The notes under the pieces: generated by a model
Seen by the model: the letters and a program-made list of their open reading frames with translations, nothing else
Database searches by the model: none
Told to the model about the DNA's origin: nothing
Made by a program: the position numbers and the translations under genes
Origin: Nitrospirota bacterium
GTDB lineage: Bacteria > Nitrospirota > Thermodesulfovibrionia > Thermodesulfovibrionales > JdFR-88
DNA length: 44,465 nt
Direction: 5' to 3'
NCBI GenBank assembly: GCA_021825295.1
Contig: JAKAHV010000026.1
Span: 1-44,465, forward strand
Part shown: piece after piece, positions 1-11,146 of the stretch
Layout of the letters: every line of letters begins with the position of its first letter
Position numbering within the stretch: position 1 is the stretch's first letter

Positions 1-181
1 CCGCATCCTGCCAATCTTTCGCCATTCGCCCTCGAAGACGATCTAAATCCCGCCGTCTGGATACGTCCGGAACCGCGCGACCGAACGAAAGGGCCTGGCA
101 GGTATCAGCAAGCGCGAAATATACAAATTATTTTTGAGACTGCCGGTAACCCACACAAAAGCCTGAAGAGCCGGGAAGCTT

Positions 182-2640
<2,459 letters not shown>

Positions 2641-2679
2641 GCGTATTTGCCATAATTTCTTTAGTCTAAGTACTTATAT

Positions 2680-2709
2680 ATTATAACTTTTTTGAGTTGT
2701 TTTATGCAA
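2680..2709 (-). promoter_or_regulatory. Sigma-70-type promoter of gyrB
   Basis: On the minus strand a -35 TTGCAT (2709-2704), an 18-nt spacer and a perfect -10 TATAAT (2685-2680) point toward gyrB, about 100 nt upstream of its start. The region is the AT-rich gap between two palindromic repeats. The call rests on consensus only. Confidence 0.6.
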
Positions 2710-2748
2710 AACCCTCTCCCTTTTCAGGGAGAGGGTTGGGTGAGGGTG
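2707..2748. repeat. GC-rich palindromic repeat, type A
   Basis: Perfect 11-bp stem (AACCCTCTCCC at 2710-2720, loop TTTTCA, GGGAGAGGGTT at 2727-2737) followed by GGGTGAGGGTG. Opposite orientation to the copy at 2599-2640, so the two bracket the gyrB promoter. As an RNA hairpin without a U-run it is a poor intrinsic terminator. Confidence 0.8.
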
Positions 2749-2767
2749 CCGGCAAACAAGATGCCGG

Positions 2768-3880
2768 TTAAATCCTCATCGGCATGATGACGCACCTGTA
2801 TGACGGCTCGCCCTCGGGCCTCAGCAGCGTGGGGCTCAAGGGGTCCTGAAGCTCGAAGGTCACGTTTTCCCCCTCCATGGCGCTCAGGGCCTCTATGAGG
2901 TACCTCGCGTTAAACCCAAGCGATATGGAGTCTCCGCTGTAGCGGGCCGGCACCTCGTCTTTCGCCTCGCCCAGGTCCGGGTTGGAGGAGTTCAGGGTAA
3001 GGAGGTCCTGGCTTGCGTCCATGCGCACCGCGTTGCTCCTCTCGCGGCTCATAACGGAGACGCGCCGCAGGGCCCTGATAAAGGCCTCCCTGGAGACGGT
3101 TATCTTCTTTTCGTTGTTGGCCGGGATGACCTGGCCGTAATTTGGATAGGAGCCTTCGATGAGTCTTGTCAGGAAGAGTACCTCCCCCACCTGGAAAAGG
3201 ACATGGTTTTTGCCCAGCGATATCTTTATCCTTTCCACCCCCGGGAGGAATTTTTCAAGCTCCGTGGCGGCCTTTCTCTGGACGATGAGCTTCTTCTCCT
3301 CCGTACCGGTCCAGCCGGCGGCGGCATCAAGCGGCATCGAGATAACGGCCATCCTGTGGCCGTCGGTGCCCACTATTGTCAGGTCCCTCTCGGCCGCCCT
3401 CAGGTGAAACAGTATGCCGTTTAAAGTGTAGCGGGTGTCGCTTTCGCCGGCCGCGTAGGCCGTCTTTTCTATCATCCTGGCCAGCTCGCGCGCGTCCACC
3501 TCTATCTGCTCCGATGCGCCCAGGTCCGGCCACAGGGGGTAGTCCTCCGCCGGAAGGCATGCTATCCGGAAGGAGGCCGGGCCCGCCTTCACCCTTATCC
3601 ACTGGGAGTCCTCGGTCTCTATCTGTATGTCCCCTTCGACTTCCCTGACGATCTCGAAGAGCTTTCTTGCCGGCACTGAGAGGGCGCCCTCCGCCGCGAC
3701 CTCAGCAGCTATCGGCTCCCGTATGGCGGTCTCAAGGTCTGTCGCCGTTATCGTGGAGCCGGACTTTGCCGTCTTCAGAAGAAAATGGCTCAGGATGGGC
3801 ATGGTGCTTTTTTTCTCGACGACCGGCTGGATGTCTGAAAGTCTTTGCTGGAACTCAGTTTTGGCGATGGTTATCTTCAT
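2768..3880 (-). CDS. dnaN: DNA polymerase III beta sliding clamp
   Basis: Ring-shaped processivity clamp that tethers DNA polymerase III and other repair polymerases to DNA. The 370-residue product matches the usual length (E. coli 366). It starts MKITIAKTEFQQRLSDIQPV and ends with the typical VIMPMRI, the part of the hydrophobic cleft that binds clamp ligands. The inner motif YTLNGILFHL and the segment GHRMAVISMPL are characteristic of domain 2. It lies between dnaA (62 nt upstream) and gyrB on the same strand, the conserved dnaA-dnaN-gyrB order. An AAGGAGGG sequence sits about 15 nt before the ATG, somewhat far for an ideal ribosome site. Confidence 0.98.
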   Translation of the reverse strand: MKITIAKTEFQQRLSDIQPVVEKKSTMPILSHFLLKTAKSGSTITATDLETAIREPIAAEVAAEGALSVPARKLFEIVREVEGDIQIETEDSQWIRVKAGPASFRIACLPAEDYPLWPDLGASEQIEVDARELARMIEKTAYAAGESDTRYTLNGILFHLRAAERDLTIVGTDGHRMAVISMPLDAAAGWTGTEEKKLIVQRKAATELEKFLPGVERIKISLGKNHVLFQVGEVLFLTRLIEGSYPNYGQVIPANNEKKITVSREAFIRALRRVSVMSRERSNAVRMDASQDLLTLNSSNPDLGEAKDEVPARYSGDSISLGFNARYLIEALSAMEGENVTFELQDPLSPTLLRPEGEPSYRCVIMPMRI

Positions 3881-3942
3881 GTTTCTCTTTAAAACCCTCC
3901 TTCAAGACTTTGTCTATCCAAAATTCAAATATCTCTTTTGCC

Positions 3943-5268
3943 TCAGGGTTTCAGCTTCCCGGCCAGGGAGTCGATCATGCGGTCAAAATCGCCGTCGGAG
4001 GCCCGCCTGTCCGCCACCTGCTTGCAGGCGTAGATGACGGTGGCGTGGTCCTTGCCGCCGGCTGCCTTGCCTATGTCGCTCAGACTGGCCTCTGTCAGTT
4101 CCCTGGCCAGGTACATGGCCACCTGCCTGGGAAGGGCGATCTCCTTCGTCCTCTTCTTCGTCTTCAAGTCCGCCAGCTTGATGCCGAAATGCTCGGATAC
4201 GGTCTTCATTATAACCTCTACCGTGAGAGGTTTGTCATCGTCGGTTATTATGTCCCTAAGGATGGTCTTCGTCATCTCCACGTCTATGGGGCTGCCGGTC
4301 AGGGAGGAATGGGCGGCCAGCCTTATGAGGCAGCCCTCGAGCTCCCTTATGTTGCTTTTGACCTTTTTCGCCAGAAACTCCACCACGCCGGGGGGAAGCT
4401 GGATCCTCTCCATCTCCGCCTTCTTCTGGATTATCGCAAGCTTCGTCTCGAACTCCGGGGACTGTATGTCCGCGATAAGCCCCATGTTGAAACGCGAGCG
4501 GAGCCTGTCCGTGACGTTTTTTATGTCCTTGGGCGGGCGGTCGCTGGATAGCACAATCTGCTTTTGCCCCTCGTAGAGGGCGTTCAGGGTATGAAACAGT
4601 TCCTCCTGTGTGGCGACCTTGTTCTCTATGAACTGGACGTCGTCCAGGAGAAGGAGGTCCAGGCTCCTGTACTTTGCCTTCAGCTCGTCCGTCTTGCCGT
4701 GGCGCACGGCGTGCACGACCTCGTTTGTAAACTGCTCCGAGGAGACGTAAAGGACGCGGAAGTTTTTTATCCTGTCCACCACCGCGTTTCCGATGGCGCT
4801 GATGAGGTGCGTCTTTCCAAGTCCGACGCCGCCGTATATGAAAAGCGGGTTATAGGCCCTGCCCGGATTCTGGGAGACGGCCTCCGCAGCCGCGCCTGCA
4901 AACCGGTTGGAGTCCCCGACCACGAAATTCTGGAAGATATACTTGGGGTTTAGATAGATCCCCCTCGATGCAAGCCTCGTCTTCCTGTTTTCCAGCAGGT
5001 TGTCCATCTTCCTGGACTCCGCGTCCAGCTTCTCGGACATCCTGAACTTGACCCTGAGGACCTCGCCCGTTACCTCCCTGAGGGCCTCCGGTATCAGCCC
5101 TGGATAACTGTCCTCTATCCATTCCTTGAAAAAACGGTTCGGTATCTCCAGCACCGCCTGTCCGTCTTTTATCTGGACCAGCTCGACAGGCTTGAACCAA
5201 AGCTCGTAGAAATGAGTGCCGACCCTCTCCGATATCAGCTTCAGTGTCTTTTCCCAGATTATCTTCAT
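3943..5268 (-). CDS. dnaA: Chromosomal replication initiator DnaA
   Basis: Initiator AAA+ ATPase that binds DnaA boxes and melts the origin. The 441-residue product shows an N-terminal domain I (about 1-80), Walker A GGVGLGKTH (146-154), Walker B LLLLDDVQF, sensor I LSSDRPP and an arginine-finger segment LRSRFNMGL. The C-terminal helix-turn-helix carries the DnaA signature GGKDHATVIYACKQV. Length is normal. No strong Shine-Dalgarno precedes the ATG, so translation may be weak or rely on the structured leader. Transcription probably starts at the promoter at 5396-5424, giving a leader of about 120 nt that contains a perfect inverted repeat. dnaN follows after 62 nt. Confidence 0.98.
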   Translation of the reverse strand: MKIIWEKTLKLISERVGTHFYELWFKPVELVQIKDGQAVLEIPNRFFKEWIEDSYPGLIPEALREVTGEVLRVKFRMSEKLDAESRKMDNLLENRKTRLASRGIYLNPKYIFQNFVVGDSNRFAGAAAEAVSQNPGRAYNPLFIYGGVGLGKTHLISAIGNAVVDRIKNFRVLYVSSEQFTNEVVHAVRHGKTDELKAKYRSLDLLLLDDVQFIENKVATQEELFHTLNALYEGQKQIVLSSDRPPKDIKNVTDRLRSRFNMGLIADIQSPEFETKLAIIQKKAEMERIQLPPGVVEFLAKKVKSNIRELEGCLIRLAAHSSLTGSPIDVEMTKTILRDIITDDDKPLTVEVIMKTVSEHFGIKLADLKTKKRTKEIALPRQVAMYLARELTEASLSDIGKAAGGKDHATVIYACKQVADRRASDGDFDRMIDSLAGKLKP

Positions 5269-5353
5269 TCAGGTGGAAACGAATAAACTCCCCGCGGTTC
5301 CCCCGCGATCTTATGTCCAGCTTTTTTCTTTACCTGATATAGTTACAAACAAT

Positions 5354-5374
5354 TTACTGACAACGTGTCAGTAA
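5354..5374. promoter_or_regulatory. Perfect inverted repeat in the dnaA leader
   Basis: TTACTGACA at 5354-5362 and TGTCAGTAA at 5366-5374 are perfect complements separated by ACG. The element lies roughly 15-35 nt downstream of the predicted dnaA transcription start. It could be a dimeric repressor operator or an RNA hairpin acting on dnaA expression. The symmetry is seen directly; the role is inferred. Confidence 0.5.
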
Positions 5375-5395
5375 CTTCCCCCCGGAAGGCGTTGT

Positions 5396-5424
5396 ATTAT
5401 AGCTTATATGGGTAAGGTTGGCAA
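5396..5424 (-). promoter_or_regulatory. Sigma-70-type promoter of dnaA
   Basis: Minus-strand -35 TTGCCA (5424-5419), spacer of exactly 17 nt, and perfect -10 TATAAT (5401-5396), reading toward dnaA. Predicted start near 5389. Confidence 0.65.
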
Positions 5425-5585
5425 GAAAGCCTTGGGCGGTTGTCAGCAACCCGGACAAACCCGAGCGCCCGCCCGCAAACGATTTTCAAACGCCCCGCGC
5501 CCCACAGGTTTTTAAAGTGGAAAACATCCTGAAACAAAAAGCGAAAATTCATCTTTCAACATGCCAACAGGACATTCTTCTGCTT

Positions 5586-6711
5586 CTATCTTTTTAAAAT
5601 ATCTTTTTTAGTTGAAGAGACCCTAAGGGCCGACTCGATAAAGGGGTCTATGTCCCCGTCCAGCACGGCGTCGACGTTGCCGATCTCCAGGGCCGTGCGG
5701 TGGTCCTTTACCAGCCTGTAGGGCTGAAGGACGTAGGAGCGTATCTGGCTGCCCCAGGCGATGTCCCTTTTGAGCCCGATGATGCTCTCCATTTTCTGCT
5801 CCTGCTTGCTCATCTGAAGCTCATAGAGCCTGGACCTCAGAATCTTCATGGCGGACTCCCGGTTTCTGTGCTGTGAGCGCTCGTTCTGGCAGGAGACGAC
5901 TATGCCGGTGGGCAGATGTGTTATCCGCACGGCCGAGGAGGTCTTGTTCACGTGCTGCCCGCCCGCCCCGGAGGCCCGGAAGGTGTCTATCTTGAGGTCT
6001 TCCTCCCTTATGTCCACCTCTATCTCGTCTTCTATCTCCGGGCTTACGAGCACGGCGGTGAAGGAGGTATGCCTTCTTTTGTTGGCGTCGAAGGGCGATA
6101 TCCTCACAAGCCGGTGCACGCCCGCTTCGCCCTTGAGATAACCGTAGGCGTAGGCGCCGCTTACGGTGAAGGTGGCGCTTTTTATGCCGGCCTCGTCGCC
6201 CGGCTGCAGGTCCAGCATCCTGGCCTCAAAACCCCTGCGCTCGGCCCACCGGAGATACATCCTCAGAAGCATCTGCGCCCAGTCCTGGGACTCCGTGCCT
6301 CCCGCCCCCGGATGGATGGTGACTATGGCGTTTCCCGGGTCCAGCTCGCCCGCAAGCAGATGCCTGAGCTCCAGTTCCCGTATCTGCGTGTTGGCGCTCG
6401 AAACGCCCTCTTTTATCTCATTCAGAAAGACCTCCCCGCCTTCCTCCTTCAGAAGCTCCGCGGCGTCCTCCAGGTATTGCATGTCCGCCGCGATCTTCTC
6501 GAAGGGGATGAGTGTGGCCTCCAGGCGGGATTTATGTTTTCTCAGCTCCTTCTGGCGCTCCGGGGTCCAGGAGGCCTCCTTCGCCAGCTCGCCGTCAAGC
6601 TCCGCTATCCTTGTCTTCAGGGCGGCTACATCAAAGATAACCTCTTAGGGCGTCCACCTTTGTCCTGAGCCCCGCGATCTCTTCTCTCAGCTCCTCGTTC
6701 ATCTCTATCAT
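5586..6711 (-). CDS. prfB: Peptide chain release factor 2, programmed +1 frameshift
   Basis: Class I release factor that reads UAA/UGA and triggers peptidyl-tRNA hydrolysis. The gene is in two frames. A 26-codon first part starts at ATG 6711 (GGAGGG just upstream) and ends with GGT TAT CTT TGA (UGA at 6633-6631). Shifting +1 after CTT continues in the frame that runs to 5586, giving about 374 residues (E. coli 365). This is the classic autoregulatory site, with an SD-like AGAGG shortly before CTT TGA. The body has the SPF stop-codon recognition tripeptide (VRISPFDANKRR) and the catalytic GGQ (SGAGGQHVNKTSSA). Calling a start at 6482 would lose the N-terminus. lnt ends 55 nt upstream on the same strand. 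Confidence 0.95.
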
Positions 6712-6766
6712 TTACCCTCCTTTATATCCGGAAAATTAAAATATTTTCACCATGGTCTTTTCAGAG

Positions 6767-8299
6767 TCAGAAACTCTCCTTCTCACTCGAGAAGATAAGT
6801 ATAAACAAGGCCGTCAGGATGCACAGATAGGCGAATAGGTCGCCGTAGCGGGTATAGAAGGTCACGGTGGGGTCCGTCATGATCGTGGCCGTTATAGTCC
6901 TGCGCTCGAAGAGCGCCGTGTGTTTTATCACGAGGCCCGTGCTGGTGAAAAATCCGGAAATCCCGGAGTTTGCCGCCCTTATGACCGGCTTTCTGTTTTC
7001 CACCGCCCTCAGGGCCGCCATGCTCCAGTTCTGATACGGCCCGATGCTCCTGCCGAACCAGGCGTCGTTGGTGATGGTCACCATGAAATCCCCGCCGGTT
7101 ATGAAAAACTTTCTCACAAGGCCGGGGAAGGCCATCTCGTAACAGATGAGCGTGGCGAACCTGTTGTGGCCGACGCCCCCGTCCAGATAATCGTCGCCGC
7201 CGGAGAAATCGCCTATGGCATCCGAAAGCTTGTTGACAAAAAACAAAACCCTTTTGAGAGGGACATACTCCCCAAAGGGCACCAGATGTATTTTATCATA
7301 AATGTAGGCCGGCCTTCCGCCGTCGATGAGCACGGCGCTGTTGGCGTACCGGCCGTCGGATTTTTGCCTTACCGCGCCTATCAGAAGCGGGATATGCATG
7401 GTGTTTTCGGTCTGTTCGAGTTCCTTCACCCGCGGGTCATGGCCGTCGAAGACGAACGGAAGGGCGCTTTCCGGCCATACTATCAGCCTTGGCGACTGGA
7501 AGGCCGCCCCGGTGGTGAGGTTCTGATAAATCCGGAAGACATGGTTTTGATATCTCTGGTCCCATTTCTCGGACTGGCTTATGTCGCCCTGCGCTATGCT
7601 GACCTTCAGGGGGTGGCCCGGGCGGGGCTCGTCAAGCCTGTAGCCGCCGTATAGAAAGGTGGCGGCAAGCAGGCCCGCCAGGCATATGTAGCCCGTTACG
7701 GTGTATGTGACGGGATAAAGGGGCATCCGCCTGGTTCTGCGCCTGAGGAGGAAGAAATCGGCAAACGCGGCGTTTACCGAGACGACCAGGAAGGATATCC
7801 CGTAAACCCCTGTCACGTCGGCTATCTGTATAACGTAGGGGAAATTCCACTGGCTGTATCCGAGGGTGGACCACGGAAACCCGGTAAACAGGTAGGAGCG
7901 AATGTACTCCAGCGTGACCCACAGCACCGGGGCGACAAGAAGCGCGGGCAGCCGGGTGTGCCTTATCCTGGCCGAATAGAGCATGGCGAAGACGGCTGTA
8001 TAGAGGCTCAGATAGGCCGCAAGGGCCGCCACTATGAGAAGCGAGGGCACAAGCGAAATCCCCCCGAAGTCGTGCATAGAGTGGTATATCCAGTACGTGG
8101 TGCCGAAGAAGTAGACGATGCCCATCGAAAAGCCGGCCTTGAAGGCGGCCTTCAGCGGCAGGCCATCTATGCTGAGGAGGAAGGGCACCATCGCCACCCA
8201 GGCCAGGGCGTAGAGGTCGTAGGGCGCAAAAGTGAAGACCAGCAGGAGCCCGGAAAACGCGGACATCAGGTATCTTGCGCCGTTACCTCTCATCCTCAC
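6767..8299 (-). CDS. lnt: Apolipoprotein N-acyltransferase
   Basis: Inner-membrane enzyme that adds the third acyl chain to the N-terminal cysteine of lipoproteins, the last step of diderm lipoprotein maturation. The 510-residue product has several N-terminal hydrophobic segments, then the periplasmic nitrilase-like domain with the Glu-Lys-Cys triad: E in VWPESALPF, K in YDKIHLVPFGEY and C in LICYEMAFP. A final hydrophobic segment ends the protein. The start may be GTG at 8299 or ATG at 8293; neither has a clear ribosome site. Lipoprotein substrates are in the window, for example the product of 26554-28599. Confidence 0.95.
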   Translation of the reverse strand: MRMRGNGARYLMSAFSGLLLVFTFAPYDLYALAWVAMVPFLLSIDGLPLKAAFKAGFSMGIVYFFGTTYWIYHSMHDFGGISLVPSLLIVAALAAYLSLYTAVFAMLYSARIRHTRLPALLVAPVLWVTLEYIRSYLFTGFPWSTLGYSQWNFPYVIQIADVTGVYGISFLVVSVNAAFADFFLLRRRTRRMPLYPVTYTVTGYICLAGLLAATFLYGGYRLDEPRPGHPLKVSIAQGDISQSEKWDQRYQNHVFRIYQNLTTGAAFQSPRLIVWPESALPFVFDGHDPRVKELEQTENTMHIPLLIGAVRQKSDGRYANSAVLIDGGRPAYIYDKIHLVPFGEYVPLKRVLFFVNKLSDAIGDFSGGDDYLDGGVGHNRFATLICYEMAFPGLVRKFFITGGDFMVTITNDAWFGRSIGPYQNWSMAALRAVENRKPVIRAANSGISGFFTSTGLVIKHTALFERRTITATIMTDPTVTFYTRYGDLFAYLCILTALFILIFSSEKESF

Positions 8300-8302
8300 C
8301 AG

Positions 8303-8331
8303 TTGACAATAAAGCCATCTTTCGGTAAAAA
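8303..8331 (+). promoter_or_regulatory. Promoter of tRNA-Phe
   Basis: Perfect -35 TTGACA (8303-8308), 17-nt spacer, -10 TAAAAA (8326-8331; 4 of 6). The predicted start is a few bases before the mature tRNA at 8343. It lies against the start of lnt, so the two transcripts diverge. Confidence 0.6.
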
Positions 8332-8342
8332 TTTATCTTCAA

Positions 8343-8415
8343 GGCCAGTTAGCTCAGTAGGTAGAGCAGAGGACTGAAAATCCTCGTGTCGGGAGTTCGA
8401 TTCTCTCACTGGCCA
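8343..8415 (+). tRNA. tRNA-Phe (GAA)
   Basis: Standard 73-nt cloverleaf. Acceptor GGCCAGT pairs with ACTGGCC, the D arm is GCTC..GAGC, the anticodon stem GAGGA/TCCTC encloses CTGAAAA with anticodon GAA, and the T loop is TTCGATT. The discriminator is A. CCA is not encoded, unlike the unusual tRNA at 41833. Confidence 0.97.
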
Positions 8416-8454
8416 CTTCTTATTTTAAAGAATCCGCGCATTTTTTTTCAGGCC

Positions 8455-9360
8455 CTATTCTATCCCGTAACCCGAAAACGTGTAGAGAAAATGGCCGTCC
8501 ACCGTGAAACTCTTCCTGCCCCATTCATCGGGCAGCGGCCAGTAGGGCTGGCCGTCCCTGAGCGCCCTCAGGGCAGCTTCATCCAGGATGGGATAGCCGG
8601 AGGTGCGCACTATCCTCACGTCGCCAAGCGTTCCGTCCTTCAGTATCGTGAAGCGTATCTCAAGCTCTCCGTAGAGCCTGCGTTCGATGGCCTGGCGGGG
8701 ATAGACCCAGATGCTCTCTATCTTCTCCTTCAGGCGCTGCATGTACCCCCAGTACCGGAAATCGTGGGTGTCGAAGGTGATGGCGCCCTTTGAGCCGGAG
8801 CGTCCTTTTCCTGCCGGCACGTCGTTTTTTGCCACCATCCGGTTTATGACGCTCTGGTCGAAGAGTTCTCTTCGCCCGATGGTGGCGCCGGTCCCCGGGG
8901 TGCCGGGGCGCGGGGCCTTGCTGGCTGCCTTGGGTGCCGCGGCCTCCAGGGCCGGGGCGGCGGGCGTCCTGCTGGCGGAGGCTCCCCCTTTGTTGCCCGC
9001 CCTGGCCGGTCTTGGCGGTCTGGCCGCGGGCTGCGCCTTTTTGGCAAACTGTTTTTGGGATTCGGGTCCCTTGCGGCCCGCCGTCCTGGGGACGGCGGAG
9101 ATGGGCATGTGTTCAAGCTCCCGCCTGGTCGGGGGCGGCAGGGGCCTCATCCTGAAGGGACGGAGCCTTTGGGGCGGCGTCCTTGGCGTCTTTCTGAGCA
9201 ATGGTTTCGGCGGGGGTTTCACCATGTTTTCAGGGGATATGAGCGTGGCTACCATGGGGGCCCCCTGCGCTTCCCTGCGGTTTTTGATGGCGAAAAACAG
9301 AACCGCCAGGATCAGTATGTGAAGAAGGATCGAAATTAGAAGAAAATTTCGAAAATTCAA
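8455..9360 (-). CDS. TonB-like energy-transducing protein
   Basis: Probably links inner-membrane proton-motive energy to outer-membrane receptors. It has an N-terminal membrane anchor (FLLISILLHILILAVLFF), a long periplasmic linker rich in Pro, Arg, Lys and Ala, and a C-terminal TonB domain (IRFTILKDGTLGDVRIVRTS, then LDEAALRALRDGQPYWPLP). The likely start is TTG at 9360, which overlaps the TGA of the upstream flavoprotein gene (TTGA) and has GAGGAAA about 12 nt before it. Longer readings would place the reading frame well inside the neighbour. About 301 residues. No ExbB/ExbD is visible nearby, so a role in another envelope process (TolA-like) cannot be excluded. Confidence 0.85.
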   Translation of the reverse strand: MNFRNFLLISILLHILILAVLFFAIKNRREAQGAPMVATLISPENMVKPPPKPLLRKTPRTPPQRLRPFRMRPLPPPTRRELEHMPISAVPRTAGRKGPESQKQFAKKAQPAARPPRPARAGNKGGASASRTPAAPALEAAAPKAASKAPRPGTPGTGATIGRRELFDQSVINRMVAKNDVPAGKGRSGSKGAITFDTHDFRYWGYMQRLKEKIESIWVYPRQAIERRLYGELEIRFTILKDGTLGDVRIVRTSGYPILDEAALRALRDGQPYWPLPDEWGRKSFTVDGHFLYTFSGYGIE

Positions 9361-10475
9361 AACAGCACGTATTTCCTCAGCGCATTCACGAATGAGACAA
9401 AACTTCCCCTGCCTTCGGTCTTGTCCAGCCACAGCCTTATGCCCTTCTGCTGCACCCGCTCGTCCCTGAAGGCTGAAAGCAGTGTCTCCATCCCTCTTTC
9501 ATTTTTCAGGAATGCCATCCAGAGCGTCTTCATGAGGAGGAACCTGGAACGGAACCTCTGCCGCCATATTTTCCTGTAAAGCTTTGCGTCTCCCTGAATG
9601 AGCGCCTCCGCGGCGAATTGGGCCGCCCTCATGGCATAGTAGATGCCTTCGAAGGTAAAGGGCATCACATGAGAGGCCGAATCCCCGGCAAAAAGCACGT
9701 TGCCCCTGACAAGCGGCTGCCTCTCCCAAAGCGGTATCCTGTAACCCCTTAGACCGTTTTCCCGGATGCCGGAGGCCGGAAAACCCCTCATGAGCAGGAG
9801 CCTCTGGAGCCCCGCCTCAAGTTTTTTCGGGTTTGTGCTGCCGGTTCCGGCCGATATGTTCGAGCCCCCGGGAAACAGCCAGGAATATCCCCCCCGCGCG
9901 TAGGAATCGAAATAGAATTCGCAGCAATTGTCCCTGAAGGGTTTTTCTAGCGGCAGTTTCACGCCAAGGGTATGGAGCGAATTGATCTGCTTCATTCCGA
10001 GCGATGACCTTACCCTCGAATTCACCCCGTCGGCCGCTATGACATACCCGGAGCGTATCTCCATCCTCTGCCCCCCGATTTCGGCCTCCGAACGGACGGC
10101 CGTCTTTCCGGACTCGAGGATTTTTACAAATGAGCCCTTCATGACTGCCGCACCCTCGGCCCTTGCCATGTCCCGGAGCACGGAATCGAACTCCCGCCTC
10201 TCCACCATCCCTATATAGCCGCTTTCGAAGCGTATCTCAAAGGGACCGCTCCTGGGAGGACTGACCCGAAGGATGCCTATTCGCCGCTTTATCACGCTCC
10301 GGGGCAGATCGAAGACCTCGAAGGCGCCAAACGGTATGCCCCCGCCGCAGGGTTTCGTCCCCTGAGGGTTTTTCTCAAGTATTATGCAGTCCACGCCGGC
10401 AGCGGCCAAAACCCTCCCGGCGGTCGCCCCGGCCGGCCCGCCCCCGACGATCAGGACCTTTGACTCCAGCCTCAT
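9357..10475 (-). CDS. Geranylgeranyl reductase family flavoprotein
   Basis: FAD-dependent enzyme of the family that saturates isoprenoid chains, for example of menaquinone or lipids. The 372-residue product opens with the Rossmann motif KVLIVGGGPAGATAGRVL, followed by KPCGGGIPFGAF, typical of the family. The second FAD motif is VLFAGDSASHVMPFTFEGI, in the middle to C-terminal half. In a menaquinone-dependent sulfate reducer a quinone-tail reductase is a reasonable guess, but the substrate is not shown. The gene is translationally coupled to the TonB-like gene by a TTGA overlap, which hints at co-expression rather than shared function. Confidence 0.85.
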   Translation of the reverse strand: MRLESKVLIVGGGPAGATAGRVLAAAGVDCIILEKNPQGTKPCGGGIPFGAFEVFDLPRSVIKRRIGILRVSPPRSGPFEIRFESGYIGMVERREFDSVLRDMARAEGAAVMKGSFVKILESGKTAVRSEAEIGGQRMEIRSGYVIAADGVNSRVRSSLGMKQINSLHTLGVKLPLEKPFRDNCCEFYFDSYARGGYSWLFPGGSNISAGTGSTNPKKLEAGLQRLLLMRGFPASGIRENGLRGYRIPLWERQPLVRGNVLFAGDSASHVMPFTFEGIYYAMRAAQFAAEALIQGDAKLYRKIWRQRFRSRFLLMKTLWMAFLKNERGMETLLSAFRDERVQQKGIRLWLDKTEGRGSFVSFVNALRKYVLF

Positions 10476-10540
10476 GACGGCACCCGGCTGAATGCGTCGC
10501 TTTTAAGATTCATTTCTTTAAAGCTTCTTCTGCTTTTCTC

Positions 10541-11071
10541 TCATAGGGCCGGCGGGAAAGGGCAGTGCACCCGTGCCTTTCTGGGCTCCGCGGTGCCGTT
10601 CAGGTAATAGCCCGCGATCTTGAAGAAGTAGCGCCCTATGCTGCCCGAGATGGTGCCGTCCTTGTTTTCGCCCCAGAGCAGCGTCTTTGAGTTGTTGTTG
10701 ATGGCGACTATCAGATAAACATGATCGCTCTTCATGCTGTCGATATCTTCCCTGCTGGGGACCGGCCTGCCCTTGAAATCTCCGTATTGCGTGTGGGAGT
10801 GATAATCGCCGACTATCCTGAGCTTGTGGAATTTGTCCAGTATGGGCTCTATCTTTTTCTGATAGCTCCTGCGCAGATCGACTGCGCGGTGCCTCCGGTT
10901 TGCGCTCTGCAGGTTGAATGCGTGCTCCACTATGAAGCGGTCATCAAGTTTGTAGCCAAGCAGATAGCCGAGGCATTCCTTTTTGTAGACCTCCGCGGAG
11001 CTCAAAAGCAGGTCCATGAAGGCCGCCTCGGAAAGATAAACCCTTAGTCCCTTGCCGGTCGCTTTTCCCAT
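10541..11071 (-). CDS. JAMM/MPN-domain putative metalloprotease
   Basis: The 176-residue product has the JAMM zinc site: an upstream glutamate (KKECLGYLLG) and H-S-H followed by S-x-x-D (DYHSHTQYGD, then PSREDID). Family members are zinc isopeptidases or peptidases, in bacteria often linked to ubiquitin-like or sulfur-carrier proteins. No such carrier gene is next to it here, so the substrate is unknown. The rest, with VYLIVAINNNSKTLLWGEN, fits the MPN core fold. There is no signal peptide, so it is probably cytosolic. The ribosome site before the ATG is weak. Confidence 0.8.
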   Translation of the reverse strand: MGKATGKGLRVYLSEAAFMDLLLSSAEVYKKECLGYLLGYKLDDRFIVEHAFNLQSANRRHRAVDLRRSYQKKIEPILDKFHKLRIVGDYHSHTQYGDFKGRPVPSREDIDSMKSDHVYLIVAINNNSKTLLWGENKDGTISGSIGRYFFKIAGYYLNGTAEPRKARVHCPFPPAL

Positions 11072-11146
11072 GCGCTCAAAGAAATTCAGCGGACAGAAGC
11101 GGGTCTTTTCTCAATTCACGCATTTTTCAAAAATTAAAAATTTCTT

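Larger units (their letters stand above)
5269..5585. other. dnaA-prfB intergenic region (no gene)
   Basis: This 317-nt gap holds the dnaA promoter (5396-5424) and the inverted repeat at 5354-5374. I looked for clustered DnaA boxes (TTATNCACA on either strand) and found none convincing, so it is not supported as oriC. The part at 5425-5585 shows no coding or recognisable RNA signal. Confidence 0.6.

Noticed and set aside
5269-5585. Replication origin next to dnaA
   Set aside because: No cluster of DnaA boxes and no AT-rich repeat array was found; only a promoter and one inverted repeat.
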